Origin: Mansonella perstans | Taxonomy: Eukaryota; Nematoda; Chromadorea; Rhabditida; Onchocercidae | Length of the DNA stretch: 64,000 bases | Direction of reading: 5' to 3' | Assembly: GCA_037074765.1 (NCBI GenBank) | Contig: JBAMDO010000173.1 | Location: forward strand, 55,327-119,326 | Shown: positions 29,601-41,680 of the stretch, piece after piece | Position numbering within the stretch: position 1 is the stretch's first letter | How the letters are laid out: each line of letters begins with the position of its first letter | The notes under the pieces: generated by a model | What the model was told of the DNA's origin: nothing | What the model saw: only the letters and a program-made list of their open reading frames with translations | Databases searched by the model: none | Position numbers and translations under genes: made by a program

Positions 29601-31984
29601 TTTTCATGTATTTTGTAGTTGTCTAAGCTTGTTCCCATGTTTCTTATATTTAGGATTTATTTTTCCCTTGATTAAACTTTTGTTTAGCAGAATCTCTCTG
29701 TTGAGCTTGTTGCAATTTTCAAACAAATTTTTTTTATTATTTGATATATTGTTTGTTACAGATATGTTGGATCACTTAGTGAAGAAGGTTATAGAGATTA
29801 CGACGAAGTTGCTGATAGCTTACGCAATGGGAAGTGGCGTACTTCAGGCAGTACTAGGTGCTCTTCATCGCTTTTCCTTATGTTTTTTTACTTTTATGCT
29901 TTGAAACCACCTTTACTTATCTCGAACTTGCATTTTTCATAATAAAAATGGCAAATTTAAGAAAGTCGTCGGAAAGAAAAAGTGATAACAGTGGTGACCT
30001 ATTGCAAGAGATGGGTCCTGTCATGGTTGACGATTTTTTAGAGCTCAAAGAAAAAGTAGCTGATGCCGAAGGCACGGTTACCGCTGTTCAACAAGCGAAT
30101 ACACAGATTTTAAGGTTAGTATAATTGAGTTCTGTATTTGAGAAGCTAAAAGTGAACGGAATTCTAAGTGACAAACATCATGATTTTTTATATAAAAAAC
30201 GAACGCAATATTGATAATAACTTACAAAATTTAAAAGAGTGTTGTGTCATTGCTTTTATACATATGTTCACTGTTAATTTCAGAATGTTGACACATTTGC
30301 AATCTAGTGTTAATCGGTTAAATGCGGATAATGCAGATTTACATGACGAGCTTAAAAAAGTGCAGATCTCTTGCTCTCAGGTAGCGTTATTTACAAATTA
30401 AGTATAGCATAAAATTCCTAAATTGGCTTCGAGAGTCGTAAATATGGTCTTTGCGCATAAATTTGTCATTTCTAGTTTTTCTGCTAAAATACTTTACTAA
30501 TATGAATAATATTGTTTCATCATGATCTACCAAATATTATATGCCGAGTTTATTTTAGGCTTTGGCTAAACGACGTTCATCTCCGGCTCCAGCTCTCCGT
30601 CTAGGAACCTCAACTTCAACTTCTTTCGTCGGCAGGAAGGGTATCCCTTCAAGCTATCAAGCTTCTGGAAAACCAGCTGCTGGTAAATGTGTTTGATGAG
30701 CTATTTTGTCTGTATATAGTTTATTCTGCTTAATAAATAGAATTTTCTAATAATTTTAGGCTCTTATATGTTTTATATTTTATTTTCTTCATTGTTTAAA
30801 TTTAGCACCACAAAATCATGCTGTTTTTGGTCATGCCAATCGTCGGCATGGTCCAGGCTTAGCTTGTTCAGTAAGTACTACTGGCAGAATAGCGCAGCAG
30901 CGTTCATTTCCCCTAAGACAAGGTGCGATGCAGACAGATTACAGCAGTGGAGTTGAAGATCTTGATTCATGTGTTGAAATTTCACGTCGCGAGAGAACTG
31001 AATCGTTAAATGCTGTTGATGAAAGAAATGATGAAGGAAAAATATGTGGTTCATATCGTAATTTTGATGGTAAATTGTTTTTTCTTCCGAGTTTTAGGAA
31101 GTCTTGACTTGTATGACTTGACGAAATATCCCATCTATTTTTATATTTAGGTCCGAATTCTACTGCAATAGCTGATGGTTTTTCCCTGACACAACAGTGT
31201 AGTGAATATATTGAGCCTAAGCAATAACTCATGATTCTGCATGGTTATTAGAAAGATTCTATTTGAGTTACCTGAACATAAACTGAAAAATATGGCGTTT
31301 ATTGTTACGTAGATTTTACCCTGATTGGCTACTATTTCACTTTAATTATGAAATGCATAGTGCATCACTGAGTTTCATGCATTTAATGTTTATTTTACAA
31401 AATATTTAGTTCTAAACTTCAGACGCTATTCTGTAAGCGTTAAACGATATCTTACTTTCGCATTTTTAGCATTTACCGACAATTTAATAGCAGAAACGGA
31501 ACAATTAACACACGCCATTAAACTTCTCTTAACAGATGCACAATATGGTCAATTGCAAGCGCGCGCACCAGATCACGCTTATTCAGTTTGTTTTGTTGTT
31601 TTCATAATTTTAATAAATTATTTTGAGTTTATGAAGAATGAGAAATGAATAAAGTTTCGATCCACCTTGATTTGTTGCGCTTACTATTATGCTTGAAATA
31701 AGTTGTAATTTGCGAAACCGATGTACTAAGTCAGTTTCGTAGTTTTTATTTTTGATTTTGGTTCATTTCAGGTTGGCGTACTGATAAATCGTATTTTAAC
31801 AATCATTCCTGAGGAACGACGTACTCCTGGAGTTGAAGAATGCTTACAGAGGATGTCTGATTCAACAGTTATTTTATCTGCTAAATGTAATGCACCAATG
31901 TTCAGCGTTAATGATACATGCACAGCTGCATTCGCTGTCGCAAACTCCGCAAAACAACTATTAATGAACGTTCATCAACTGTAA
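26683..31984 (+). CDS. git-1: GIT-family ArfGAP with ankyrin and GIT domains (5' exon missing)
   Basis: GIT proteins are GTPase-activating scaffolds for ARF6 that pair with PIX/RhoGEF7 at focal adhesions and synapses. Exons: 26683-26796, 27257-27419, 27733-27894, 28076-28169, 28397-28486, 28742-28966, 29037-29135, 29264-29376, 29484-29594, 29762-29857, 29962-30114, 30284-30380, 30559-30682, 30806-31069, a probable 48-base exon 31151-31198 that can be skipped in frame, 31470-31585 and 31772-31984. About 760 residues are covered. The ArfGAP zinc finger is CX2CX16CX2C (CADC to CSEC), with the arginine in GRHIS, then WEHSLLDP. Next come ankyrin repeats ([20 protein letters not shown]), Spa-homology blocks ([29 protein letters not shown]), a coiled coil (residues in [14 protein letters not shown]) and the C-terminal helical bundle that binds paxillin. 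The start exon is not resolved. Confidence 0.93.
28222..28425 (+). repeat. 69-bp triplication at a GIT splice acceptor
   Basis: Copies begin at 28222, 28291 and 28360. The first two are almost identical. The third diverges after about 65 bases, where it becomes the true exon at 28397-28486. Each copy carries TTCTAGTCTAATATTCAG and the next 30 or so exon bases. In the first two copies the tryptophan codon TGG of VELLW reads TGA. Copies one and two are therefore duplicated intron-exon junctions that each begin with an in-frame stop. Confidence 0.93.
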
Positions 31985-33260
31985 TCTTGATATTGTGCAG
32001 TTACAAATTTAGTTACGAATTACTAATGTTTTATAAAATTTTTTATTTTGTCAGAAGCATAATTGCAGATATTGTATATGGTGCAATACAATGTGGTCTT
32101 GAATTTTTTGTTACTTTTTGTCATAAGAATAAAAATTGTATAGTTAAAAATTCTTTGGTTGAATTTCTGTGCACACTTTTGGCGAATTGCATCGATTTTG
32201 GTTTTGTTTGTTATATCCAAATGATTTTGTTTTTGTAGAGGGAAAATAGTTTGGAACCTCATTAGTTGTTATTTTGTAAAAGGCCAACGGAAGAATATAC
32301 TGAAGTCGTCAAATGGATGTTCAGCTTCAGTTGGCGGTGGATTAGGATTAGGAAAGGAAAAAAGAGAGATGGAGAGCGAATTAAGTGTATCAAAGGAAAC
32401 CAATTGTGAACTGCTGCATAGGAGATCTTCCAGTATATTAATGCACAATATACAGATATTAATGGTCATTTCTCTATTAGCAAATTTTAGGCGGTGTTTT
32501 AACACAATTGGTAAGTGCGGCAACAAGATAATGGCTAAGGTTAGAGGGTAGTAACTTCATCTGTATAAATTGGACTTGATTTGTCAGTCATTAACTTCGG
32601 TTTACGTCTTGATGGATTTCATAAAATTATTGAAATCAAAAAACGAAAAAAAAGCATCGGTAATGCTGCATAGCATGATTTGACTCGTTGAGTTTTAGCA
32701 TTTTTCGTTTTACTAAAGTGGTTGAGGCTATGTCGTCGATAAAAGCATTATTTACTACTTCCATCCATATCGACTGCATGTTACATTGTTCTTTTGTAAC
32801 GAACAAAGTATTTAGACTGTATTTTATACATTTGAATTTTACACTTTGCTTGATACTGACGAAGAAACAACTCTTGGTTTACTTTTCATACTACATTATT
32901 AATAACATTTTACATTCGAACCGATATTTGAGGTGAAAACAACAGAACATGAAAGTTATATTTCTTCATTTAAACCAGTAATTATCCCAAAAGATGAAGG
33001 AAATTAACATTCCAGAAATCACTATTCTTTTGTCTGATGTTTTCTGTTTTGTTAATTAAATGACATTACACTAGCATCAACACAAACATTTTTGAGAATG
33101 CTCAATATCATTAGTGTTTTCATGCGCCGTTCGTAGATCACCAAATCTTTAAAATGTTTTTGTATGCAAAGAAGAATGTTTATTTAATACAATGCCTCAT
33201 TAAATGTGAAGAATGTATATTACGCGAATAGAATAAACGGCCTATTGAATAGAAGACAGC
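31985..33260. other. Spacer with probable GIT 3' untranslated region
   Basis: No protein-coding signal is convincing here. An AATAAA at about 32128 could serve as the GIT poly(A) signal. Short open frames on both strands at 31918-32551 overlap each other and have no family resemblance. Confidence 0.5.
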
Positions 33261-34104
33261 TTACACGAGTATTTCAGCTTCACAGAGGGAATCATTTTCC
33301 AGTTCATAATCCGAGAAGTAAATTAGATCATTTTCATTATTACGGCTAGCAGTTTTAGCAAGAACGGATTCAGCATCATTAGAACTGGAACTAACGACAA
33401 ATTTATGTAATTCACATTCTAGCGGAAGGTTAGCATTGATGACGGTGAACACGATATTTCTGTTTCCATATGGTGACAGTGATACAAGTTGATTTTGATG
33501 TTCTCGTTCGATGGCATTTGCATCTTCCTTCTTTGAATGTTTTTTAATCGCTTCTGGACAAATTATGCCTTTTAACAATTTCTTTTCCCCTTTATTTTGT
33601 TCTTGCTCTTGCTCCTGCTCTTTTTTTTGCTCCTGTTCTTGTTTCTTACTCATATTCTTCCGAATACCTTCGTCCTCCTCTTTTTGTCCGGTTCCTTCCA
33701 ATATCTCGGCAAGTATGTCTAGGTCATCCTTTGCTCCGAAATGGTTTGAGTTTTGGTTGCAGATTGGTTCAGCCTATAAAGTCATTAGTCCTTTAGCTCT
33801 TTGGAAATGAAGATTCATCTTATATGTTGTAGTTTCCTCCTGCACAGCAGGTGCTGACTCAATCGAAAAGGGAAAAGGTGAGAAATAAGTAAATTGTATC
33901 TTTGAACGAATTCGATGAAGGCAGTTTGCAATTTTGAAATTCAAAACTTGCTTTATTATATCCAAAAACATCGGCAAGACAATTATCGGCTGCTGCCATT
34001 CCCTGTTCACTGACAGATTCACTATTTCTGGTGTCATTAGAAGTGCGTGATGGGCTGTGCAAACGATAAATCGAATTCGGACGGCCAATGTAACTCACTT
34101 TTTT
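33261..34104 (-). CDS. Hypothetical E/K/Q-rich protein (5' end unresolved)
   Basis: I do not recognise this protein. The clearest exon, 33261-33773, is 171 codons long and ends in TAA. It begins with an acidic segment (GAKDDLDILAEILEG), then a charged low-complexity stretch rich in EQEQ and KKEQ that should form a helix or coiled coil. It ends with a serine-rich and acidic tail (SDYELENDSLCEAEILV). A second likely exon, 33970-34104, is in phase if the GTTTTTGG donor at 33969 is used; it encodes a serine- and asparagine-rich segment (IYRLHSPSRTSNDTRNSES). No start codon with an acceptor could be placed, so the 5' end is missing. No membrane segment or catalytic motif is seen. An intrinsically disordered regulatory protein is a guess. 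Confidence 0.45.
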
Positions 34105-34686
34105 CTAAAAATACTATCTATATTTTGAACTTCGTCTCTTTGTTCGGTATTCTGTTGAAAAGTTGCGTAATAGAAGCCTGAACGGTTAGGAGCGAATTCT
34201 AATTAAAAGATCCGAAATTTGAAACAGTTTCAATGCAACGATTTCGCCTTAGCAAAAAGAATTCTTCCTTTGAATCACTAAATTTCATGAAGATGATTTA
34301 AGAGTAAGCAAATAATGCGAGGAATGATTGAGATCTTTATTTCATGTTATTTATCCTGCAACTCTTTTTTAAACAGCCACACATATTACTACTTTGTTGA
34401 CGCCGTTTAATATATTGGCTGGAATTCCCATACACAAACCATAAGTATACATATATTATGAATATAAAATTGAAACTTGAAATGAGGAAATTCAAAGTAT
34501 TGATAATTCTTCTAGTAGAAAATGGTATGGGTTAGAATGGCTTGGAATTTTCGATTATAGCTATAGCTAGAGTATGAGCTATATTTATAGAACTGAAACA
34601 ACTGAATTCTGTACACAGTGGCTTATTGTAAGTATTATTATGAAGAACGAACAGCAGGTAATAATTTGAATTATTTCTCGTATATT
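34105..34686. other. Spacer without a clear gene
   Basis: This includes the unresolved 5' side of the hypothetical gene at 33261-34104 and probably the 3' untranslated region of the NYN-domain gene. A minus-strand segment near 34150-34195 after CCGTTCAG is briefly open but does not fit in phase with the exon at 34104. Confidence 0.4.
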
Positions 34687-37193
34687 CTACTGTAAAATTC
34701 GCTCGATCACCTTCTGATAAAAAACTACCAAATTACCAAAAATGTTACTAATAATATAAAATACATCATATTTGCGTGGATTTTGTCGATAAGAAGGTAC
34801 GAAATAGTGGTTTGCTTCGAAAGTGCCATAATTTGGCGTCCAGCTCTTGCGACGACTTGAAAAATGATCCATGTAGCTGTTATTATAGGTAGACCGGTAG
34901 TAATTTCTATTGCTAAAAATATCTCATATTAAATTCTTAAACATATGAAAGTCATCTAATCTTCATGTTCTCCTGCAGATTTCGGACCACTGTTTGTCAC
35001 GTCATAAATAATTGGCTATCATTTCACAGATTTTATAGAAGGGCAAGAATATCAAGAATATGCTCAAATCCAAGATACTTATCAAAGAGGCGGTTTCTTG
35101 TTCGATATTGCAATTTAGAAAATCCACGGTTTTCAGGAGGATTGGTTTCAGGAGGATGAAGTTCAAATAGCGGTTCCTCGAGCCGCGGATGATGTGGTAG
35201 AATGGAAACGAAATGCAGTGATTGATAGCGGCATACATTTGCAGCAGTTATTGTCCATTGAGCTGAAATATAACATTATTCACAGAATTTTAAAAAAAAG
35301 AATTGAAATCAACAGAGACAATTACAGTTTTCAGTGATATTAGCCAGATTCGTCATCCAGATTCGTTGATCACGAAGACTCATTTGTTGCAAGACACAGC
35401 GCGACCATTCTGGGTCATTCATTGTGCATGTAAGCGTATCCTGAATATGTTATACTAAGATGCGCTTCTTAAAATCTGAAAATTTGAGCAAAGTTTCTTA
35501 TAAAAATCACATTAAACATCGCTAAATGCAAATGAAAATAATCAAAATTGCACTACTGCAAAAGTATATCCGTTCCTTCCGAGAGGCCCATCAATTGGAA
35601 AGATGAGGTCGTCTCCATTGAACGACGGCATTAGTAATCTGTAATTATTCAATTAGCAATATTATTGAATCAGCATAATCTAGAAATTAATAATTCTCAT
35701 GTGAAAAATATTTAAATTTTAATGATGAAAACTAGGTGAGAGAGGCAAACTTTTCATGAAATACAGTTGCTTCACATTGACACGTAGTTTATTATGTATT
35801 TTAGAGTGTCTTAAACTTTTGTCCATCTATGAAATTTTGAGCATAGTAGGTTAATGGAATCGAGTAGATAGCTGACGGTATATGTTTATTATGACATTTA
35901 TTTATTGCCTGAATTTTTTTCTTAAGCGATTGTCTTTTGTCCTGATTTTATTTACATGGTCCTAAGTGAGAAAAACCTGGCTTCTTGTTGTTTTTTGATA
36001 CTTTCCAAGTTCAAAAGCTTTCAAGTTGACAACATAAATCAATATTTGAAGGCAATAAATGTGATACTTCTGTTCGACGGTACGATCAAGCATTGGATCC
36101 TGTTCAACAATAATGTGCATTTGTGATCGCGCTACCATACAACCACCGTATTCGCGCGCGCGCGTCGCCATGATACGATTTACTTCTACATATTTATCAC
36201 TGCCAAATCCTGAAATTCTCATGTTTGCTTATACAATAAATTACTTTGACGATCGTTTACTTTGGGAGAGTTTACAATTCCAGTTCTTTTTAAACTACCT
36301 GTTGCTTCATTCAACAAGTCTGAGTTTTTATGATAATTTTTAAAGTATGAGAACATATGCTTTTACGGAATGTGTCAAAATTGCTTTTACAAAGATTTGA
36401 AACTCTGAAAAAAAAGTTTTATTTTCTATCTTCTGTTTATGTAAATAAAAAAGATTTACATCAATAGAAACCAATGAATTTAGAGTATGTACAGCTTGGT
36501 AAAAATGAATGGAAGATAACCTGGAGTAAATTCAACTAGATTCATACGATAAAGAGCCATAAGCTCATCCCAGCGGCTTGTTTTGTCTCGATAGCTTTTA
36601 AAGCAAAATGGTAAAAGTGCTTGCGCTTGATGACCACGTGATATGAAATACCACAAGGTAATTGTTATCCCACGTGCGTTTAATCTTTTCATAGCATTTG
36701 GGCCTTTAGAATAGCTAAATAAATCATTTTTTTGGTTATTCTTGAATTATTAAGAAAAGGTGTATAAAGATCCTCAAAGGAAATGTTTTGAAGTGGAAGA
36801 TTCATGGTACTGTCATTTTCTATGATTTCCATAGCTGACTGCTAGGTTCTAAGGAATTTTTTGAACTGCTTAGTAAAGAAAGTACTAATTTTGAATAAAT
36901 GAAACTGTATTGATTTAAATTTGGTTGTGCATGTCATGCAAATTTGAATTTGAAGATATTCGCATACGCGAAGCCAACTTCAACGCCATTGATAAAGATG
37001 GGACGGAGGAGACGGTTTTGACTGCGTTCTGTTATCTCGTCTGATGTATTGGTACAGATTACTGATAAAGGCAGGCGTTCACTCTGAAGATTTGGATGGA
37101 TGAATTGCACCATAACATCTTTCATAGAGTGGAACTTTTCTCCATTCATGAAAACCTTTGTATTTGCAAAGAAGAGATTTACAAAAAGGTTTT
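34687..37193 (-). CDS. NYN/Regnase-fold protein, probably catalytically inactive (5' partial)
   Basis: The fold is that of NYN-domain RNases of the ZC3H12A/Regnase and nematode RDE-8 type, which cleave mRNAs in turnover or RNAi. Seven exons join in phase: 36968-37193, 36521-36714, 36068-36209, 35557-35638, 35326-35440, 35079-35262 and 34687-34912, about 389 codons. RPIFINGVEVGFAYS matches RPVVIDGSNVAMSHG of Regnase. ITITLWYFISRGHQ matches the strand leading to the RGHTDITVFVP region, and LVEFTPGFGSDKYVEVNRI matches the strand with YDDRF. LLMPSFNGDD with FPIDGPLGRNG matches the C-terminal DPLGRHG motif. Three of the four metal-binding acids appear replaced: D to N in FINGV, one D of the DD pair, and the D in the MVARSQ strand. 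The tail is rich in R, N and Y. The first exon is unresolved; the first in-frame ATG of the exon is at 37149. Confidence 0.68.
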
Positions 37194-39599
37194 CTGGAAA
37201 TAAACATTTCACACGAAATTTTAAACCGCATTAAAGGAGAGGAAAACAATCTTTATTAAAAATATACGCTCATTTTACATTGCATCTTAGATACATATTA
37301 AATTCATTATAGTAATAATGATAAATTCAATTACGACCATTAGCTATGAAAATTTCTGCTTGTGGTTAATCACTGCGATGCCATCTCTTATTTTAACTGT
37401 AAGCGCTAATTATTGTAGAAAAACAATCGAAATTCTATATATCCTAAAGCGCATCATATTTTACACAGTTTTCAATCTACATCACGGAGTTCTTCAAAAA
37501 TATTAAGATTTTAAAATTTTCAAATTGATTTTTAAAGATTTTTAAAATTCCGTTTTTTTAAGGTAGAGGATTTAGTAATGCAATACATCGAGAATCGATA
37601 TGCGAATATTACAGCAGAAAAAATGCAGCTCGTAACATTTAAAAGCAGAAATTTCGAAATATTTCATATTTTAATTAATCGCTTAAATATCTGATCATTT
37701 AGCGCAAAATGTTTTGACTATATAACTGCTAGCTTGACACAATTGAGCATTGTATCTCAAAGAGACTCACAACGATATTACTGTAGTTAATTCTTTATTT
37801 GCAAAAATTTCTAAGCAAATGCCGTTAACATAACGGTGTTGTTAAGATTTCCACAACTAAATAAAAAATGTCATTCACAATTGAATAGGATAGAATTGTC
37901 AGCAAAAGGATGAAAAGCTACAACGTTAGTCATATTTATTAATTAGAATTATCATTTTGAAAGTCGATATTAAATTAAAAGATGTAAATGGTGAAAAAGA
38001 AAAATAAAATAACCTTTGGAACATGTAATCGATCAACAGAACGCATAATGAAAGGACTGTAAATTGGTGATAAAAAGAAAATGATTTCTGAATTGAATGA
38101 ACCGATGAAGTCACCGCTGTAACCAATGCTAATCAAATACATGCCTCATTTTAGAAATTATCTTAAAATTTAAGGTTAAATTTTTTCATTTTGCATAAAA
38201 TTTTTTTTCAAAAATATGCATTCTTTAATTTGCATAATGAACGTTAAGTGCTACGCTTGGTATGAAAACGCGCATAAATTATGTTTGCATATTAAATTGA
38301 TCTGTGAATATTGAGCAAGTCATAACTTTTGTTTTCAAATTATGCTCTGAACAGGTCACACAACTGCTACACTGTGAACTTCATAAAAATGAAATTTATT
38401 GAAAGAAAAGATGAGCTCTTTTAGCTTGTTTATTGAATATAATTTTCAGGTGAAGTGTCAAGTTCAGAAATTATTTCTAAACTCATAAACAGCAATGTAG
38501 AAAAAAAAAAAAAATCCATAAAATTCCTCGTTGTCTCATTAATTATTGCGCCTGTATTTTTTATGAATGTTCAATTAACAATATGAATTTACAACTAAGC
38601 GACGAACGCAAATAATTATGCTAAAAATTCGAACTGATGAGTGATGTGCAAGTTGCTTTTTCAACAAACGACAAATAACATAGATGGAACTTAAGATTTT
38701 GGATTAACATGCTTAGTGAACGAATCACCGTGTATTCGTTGGAAGTCAACAAGTGTTTCATCGTTTTCATTATTATTGCTCAAAGATATTCTTTTACTAT
38801 AATTTTGATAATAAACGTTATTCGTTCATGAGAAACTATTCATGAAAGTAGTCTTATTATATTTATTATTACATTTAAAAAATTATATTCATGAAGAAAT
38901 AATTCCTCTTCTGTTTTTATTTCCAACAAATATTATTTCCACAATTATTTCGTTACATTTCTTTTCTCTCTTATCCTTCCCAAAAAAAAATAATCTTTAT
39001 TATTTATTATTATAATTATTTGTCTCAAAGTCATCCTTCTACTATGATAGTGATGATAACCCTTTTACGAACTACCCATTCACTTTTTTTCTTTTTTTGA
39101 ATGTAAAATAATGAATATATGAAATTTTTTATCATCACTATCATAATAGAAGGATGACTTTGAGACAAATAATTATAATAATAAACAATAAAGATTTTTT
39201 TTTTCTTTTGTCTAGCACAATTTTATTCGTTCATTACTTACTGACTCCTTATGATTCACAATAAATACGGAAATTTTATCAAACCGATATTTACTTCAAT
39301 TTTACTATAACAATCACTTTCTAAACCTAAATATTTCACTCTTTTTCTTGTCATCTTTTCATGAAAGCGCAAATAAATGTTTGATGATTGGATTGCTTCC
39401 TTACATTAGCACTTTAGCGTTTTTCATAAAGTTATTTGATTATTTACAAATGGTACTGTTCCACTTTTCTTTTCTTTCATTTGTTCTACGAACAGAAGTC
39501 TATCGAAAATTTAGCACGAAGAGTAAAAATCAACGTTACACTACCACTGAATGATAACAGTACTACGCAAACAGTATACGAGATCACTTTTAGTTCATA
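37194..39599. other. Region with one exon-like frame and an inverted repeat
   Basis: At 38142-38014 on the minus strand an ATG opens 43 codons (MYLISIGYSGDFIGSFNSEI onward) that end exactly at an AAG/GTTATT donor. It could be a first exon of the NYN gene or of another transcript, but its phase does not join directly to the exon at 37193. The inverted repeat at 38992-39196 is listed separately. The rest is AT-rich and featureless. Confidence 0.4.
38992..39196. repeat. Long inverted repeat (67-bp arms, 71-base loop)
   Basis: The left arm at 38992-39058 and right arm at 39130-39196 are reverse complements with two mismatches in 67 bases and no gaps. The core is TTTGTCTCAAAGTCATCCTT on one arm and AAGGATGACTTTGAGACAAA on the other. 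The loop holds no obvious coding sequence. It may be a foldback or MITE-like element, or a locus that transcribes a long hairpin RNA. Confidence 0.92.
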
Positions 39600-40763
39600 T
39601 TAAACAAGTAACAGTTTCAACGTTTTCGGCTTCTTTTTGTGATTTTCCAATTCAGTTTTCATTTTTTCTGCCACAGGATTGCCAATTAACATTAGTTGCG
39701 TTAAATTTGGTAATGATGTGTACAGACGGTCAACGTCTATTTCTGGAAATAAGTATAACATTTTCTTCTTCGTAACATTCAGAGAACTACTAATTCTTTG
39801 ATATTTAAATGTGAAACGTGAAGTTATTATCTCAATACAATGGATAAAAATTGAAGGAAGTTACCGGTGATGTTGTTGCCGCTAAGATCAAGGTATGTAA
39901 GTTGTTTCATATTGAAAATACCAACAGGAAACGTCGTTAATTTATTATTTGATAAATTCATTCCTTGCATTTCGGTCCATTCACCAACTTCTACAGGAAA
40001 CTCATCGATCGCGTTACCCTCCACATTGAATACTACAACTTATTATTCGCCACTGTCAATCCAGATTGTTTAATTATTTTCTTGAAATGATTTCATCAAT
40101 AAGCCAATAGGCAGCTGTAATGCGAATATGATCAAAACATCAGATTTATTTTCGCAAGAACCTTTCTGCACAGATATTTGTGCATGATTACTTGCACATG
40201 AAGCAAATTAAGCGAAGTTCACGTAACACGCAACAATAAGACAATGAATAAATCTGTCCAACAATGTTTTTATAGCAAAAGTGAACAAAATGAAATGAAA
40301 AGCAATAGACTTATATTTTTCATTAAGGAATAATTTTGCAATAGCTTAAAAGAGAGGTCAGAAATTAACAAAAAGGAAGAAACTTACAAGTCATATTGCT
40401 GAATCGTTCGACCATTTTCTTAGGAAATTTGGTAAGAGAGTTGTTCCTCAGATTGCATTTATTGATTTCATACCCTTTCAGTACAAGATATATTGCATCG
40501 GCGATATACATGACACCGCAATCTGAGAGATCTAAAAATGTATTCTTAATTGCTTTGAAGAAATAATCATTGTTATGAGACAAATTCTGCGCCCTTACCT
40601 GGTCCTAGAAATTCATATCAGCTTTATCTAAGGAAAAAACACTGATTTAAGGAGTGGGCCCTTATCTCTTGTCCTTGTTGGGCTCACCAAGATAGCCGGA
40701 CGCTTTCGCTTCTTCACATCTGTGCATCACACGTATTACAGCTTTTCCAGCAGCAAGAGTCAT
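39600..40763 (-). CDS. LRRC20-like leucine-rich-repeat protein
   Basis: This small all-LRR protein is of unknown biochemical role. Four exons chain in phase: 40688-40763, 40388-40531, 39865-40032 and 39600-39742. They encode 176 residues, close to the 184 of human LRRC20. The N terminus (MTLAAGKAVIRVMHRCEEA) resembles the amphipathic start of LRRC20. Repeats follow: LDLSDCGVMYIADAIY, CNLRNNSLTKFPKKM, FNVEGNAIDEFPVEV, MNLSNNKLTTFPVGI, LDLSGNNIT and LTQLMLIGNPV. Each follows the LxxLxLxxNxLxxFP pattern. The tail is lysine-rich. There is no signal peptide or membrane segment, so a cytosolic protein is expected. An AG five bases before the ATG is a possible spliced-leader acceptor. The orthology call rests on length and repeat order and is less certain than the LRR call. 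Confidence 0.8.
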
Positions 40764-41432
40764 CCTTCCTAAAGTTCCATTAATATCGTTCACACGAAGA
40801 AATCACTAAATTGAAATTAGTATGAAACATCAAATTTTCCACGAATTTATTATCAAAATTTAATCAAATTTTTGCGAAATTGAAAAAAAAAAAGAAAACC
40901 ATCACATTTTAATTACTTACATTAATTTAGAGAATTTAAAAAAAAAAAAAAAAAAAAATAGATGAAGAAAATTTGGATGCGATATTATTTACTTACTGAA
41001 ATATGACACTGAAATGTGTAGCAAGCCTAACTAAAAAAGAAAATGAATTCCTCTCGATTAGTGTCAATGTTTATAAAATTGGTATGTAATAATATTGATA
41101 TTTTCCCACTTGCAGCGGTAACGAAACAATCACTTTAACAAACACTACGAGTGTTTTTACGTTTTCTGCACAAACAGACACGACGTTCCATTTAAGAGGG
41201 GAATTTTATATTTAACACTTGTGAAATTTGTTCAATCAATGCGATGGGAAATGGATCGATGGCATGGGAACGTGTGCGGTTGATTATTGAAGAATGCAAA
41301 CATTAAGAGGTGAACGAGGTGAGAGTTGGGATGTCAGCTGAGGTGAAATGAAATCAAGCGGCACAGTAAAGAGCAATGGAGAAATCAACTAAGAAGTGGA
41401 TAGGAGGATAGAGAGTGATTGCAAGGGTTCAA

Positions 41433-41680
41433 ATGCTTCTTCAAACAGCTGTTGTGCTACTGATTTACTCAGTCATTTACGCTGTTCGGTTAATCCCAGC
41501 TCTTGGATGTAGGATTTCTGCGCTGTCTTTACTTGCTGTCATTTTTGCCCCACAAAGTAAGCTGTTCATCTTGCTATTGTCAAGAAAAGTTCCTTTCACC
41601 GAGAATTTTTGCGCTCTTTACAGCTATCATCATTCTTTCTTTTTGATTCAGATGTTGTCGAACATAGTGTACAGCGTTAA
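41433..41680 (+). CDS. Candidate 50-residue membrane micropeptide
   Basis: ATG at 41433 opens 41 codons and ends in an A/GTAAGC donor at 41556. A TTGATTCAG acceptor leads to 41652-41680 and a TAA in matching phase. The predicted peptide has a strongly hydrophobic segment (LLQTAVVLLIYSVIYAV), a second one (SALSLLAVIFA) and a polar end (VVEHSVQR). No family was recognised. It lies 670 bases from the LRRC20-like start in divergent orientation. Such a short two-exon frame could arise by chance. Confidence 0.25.
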
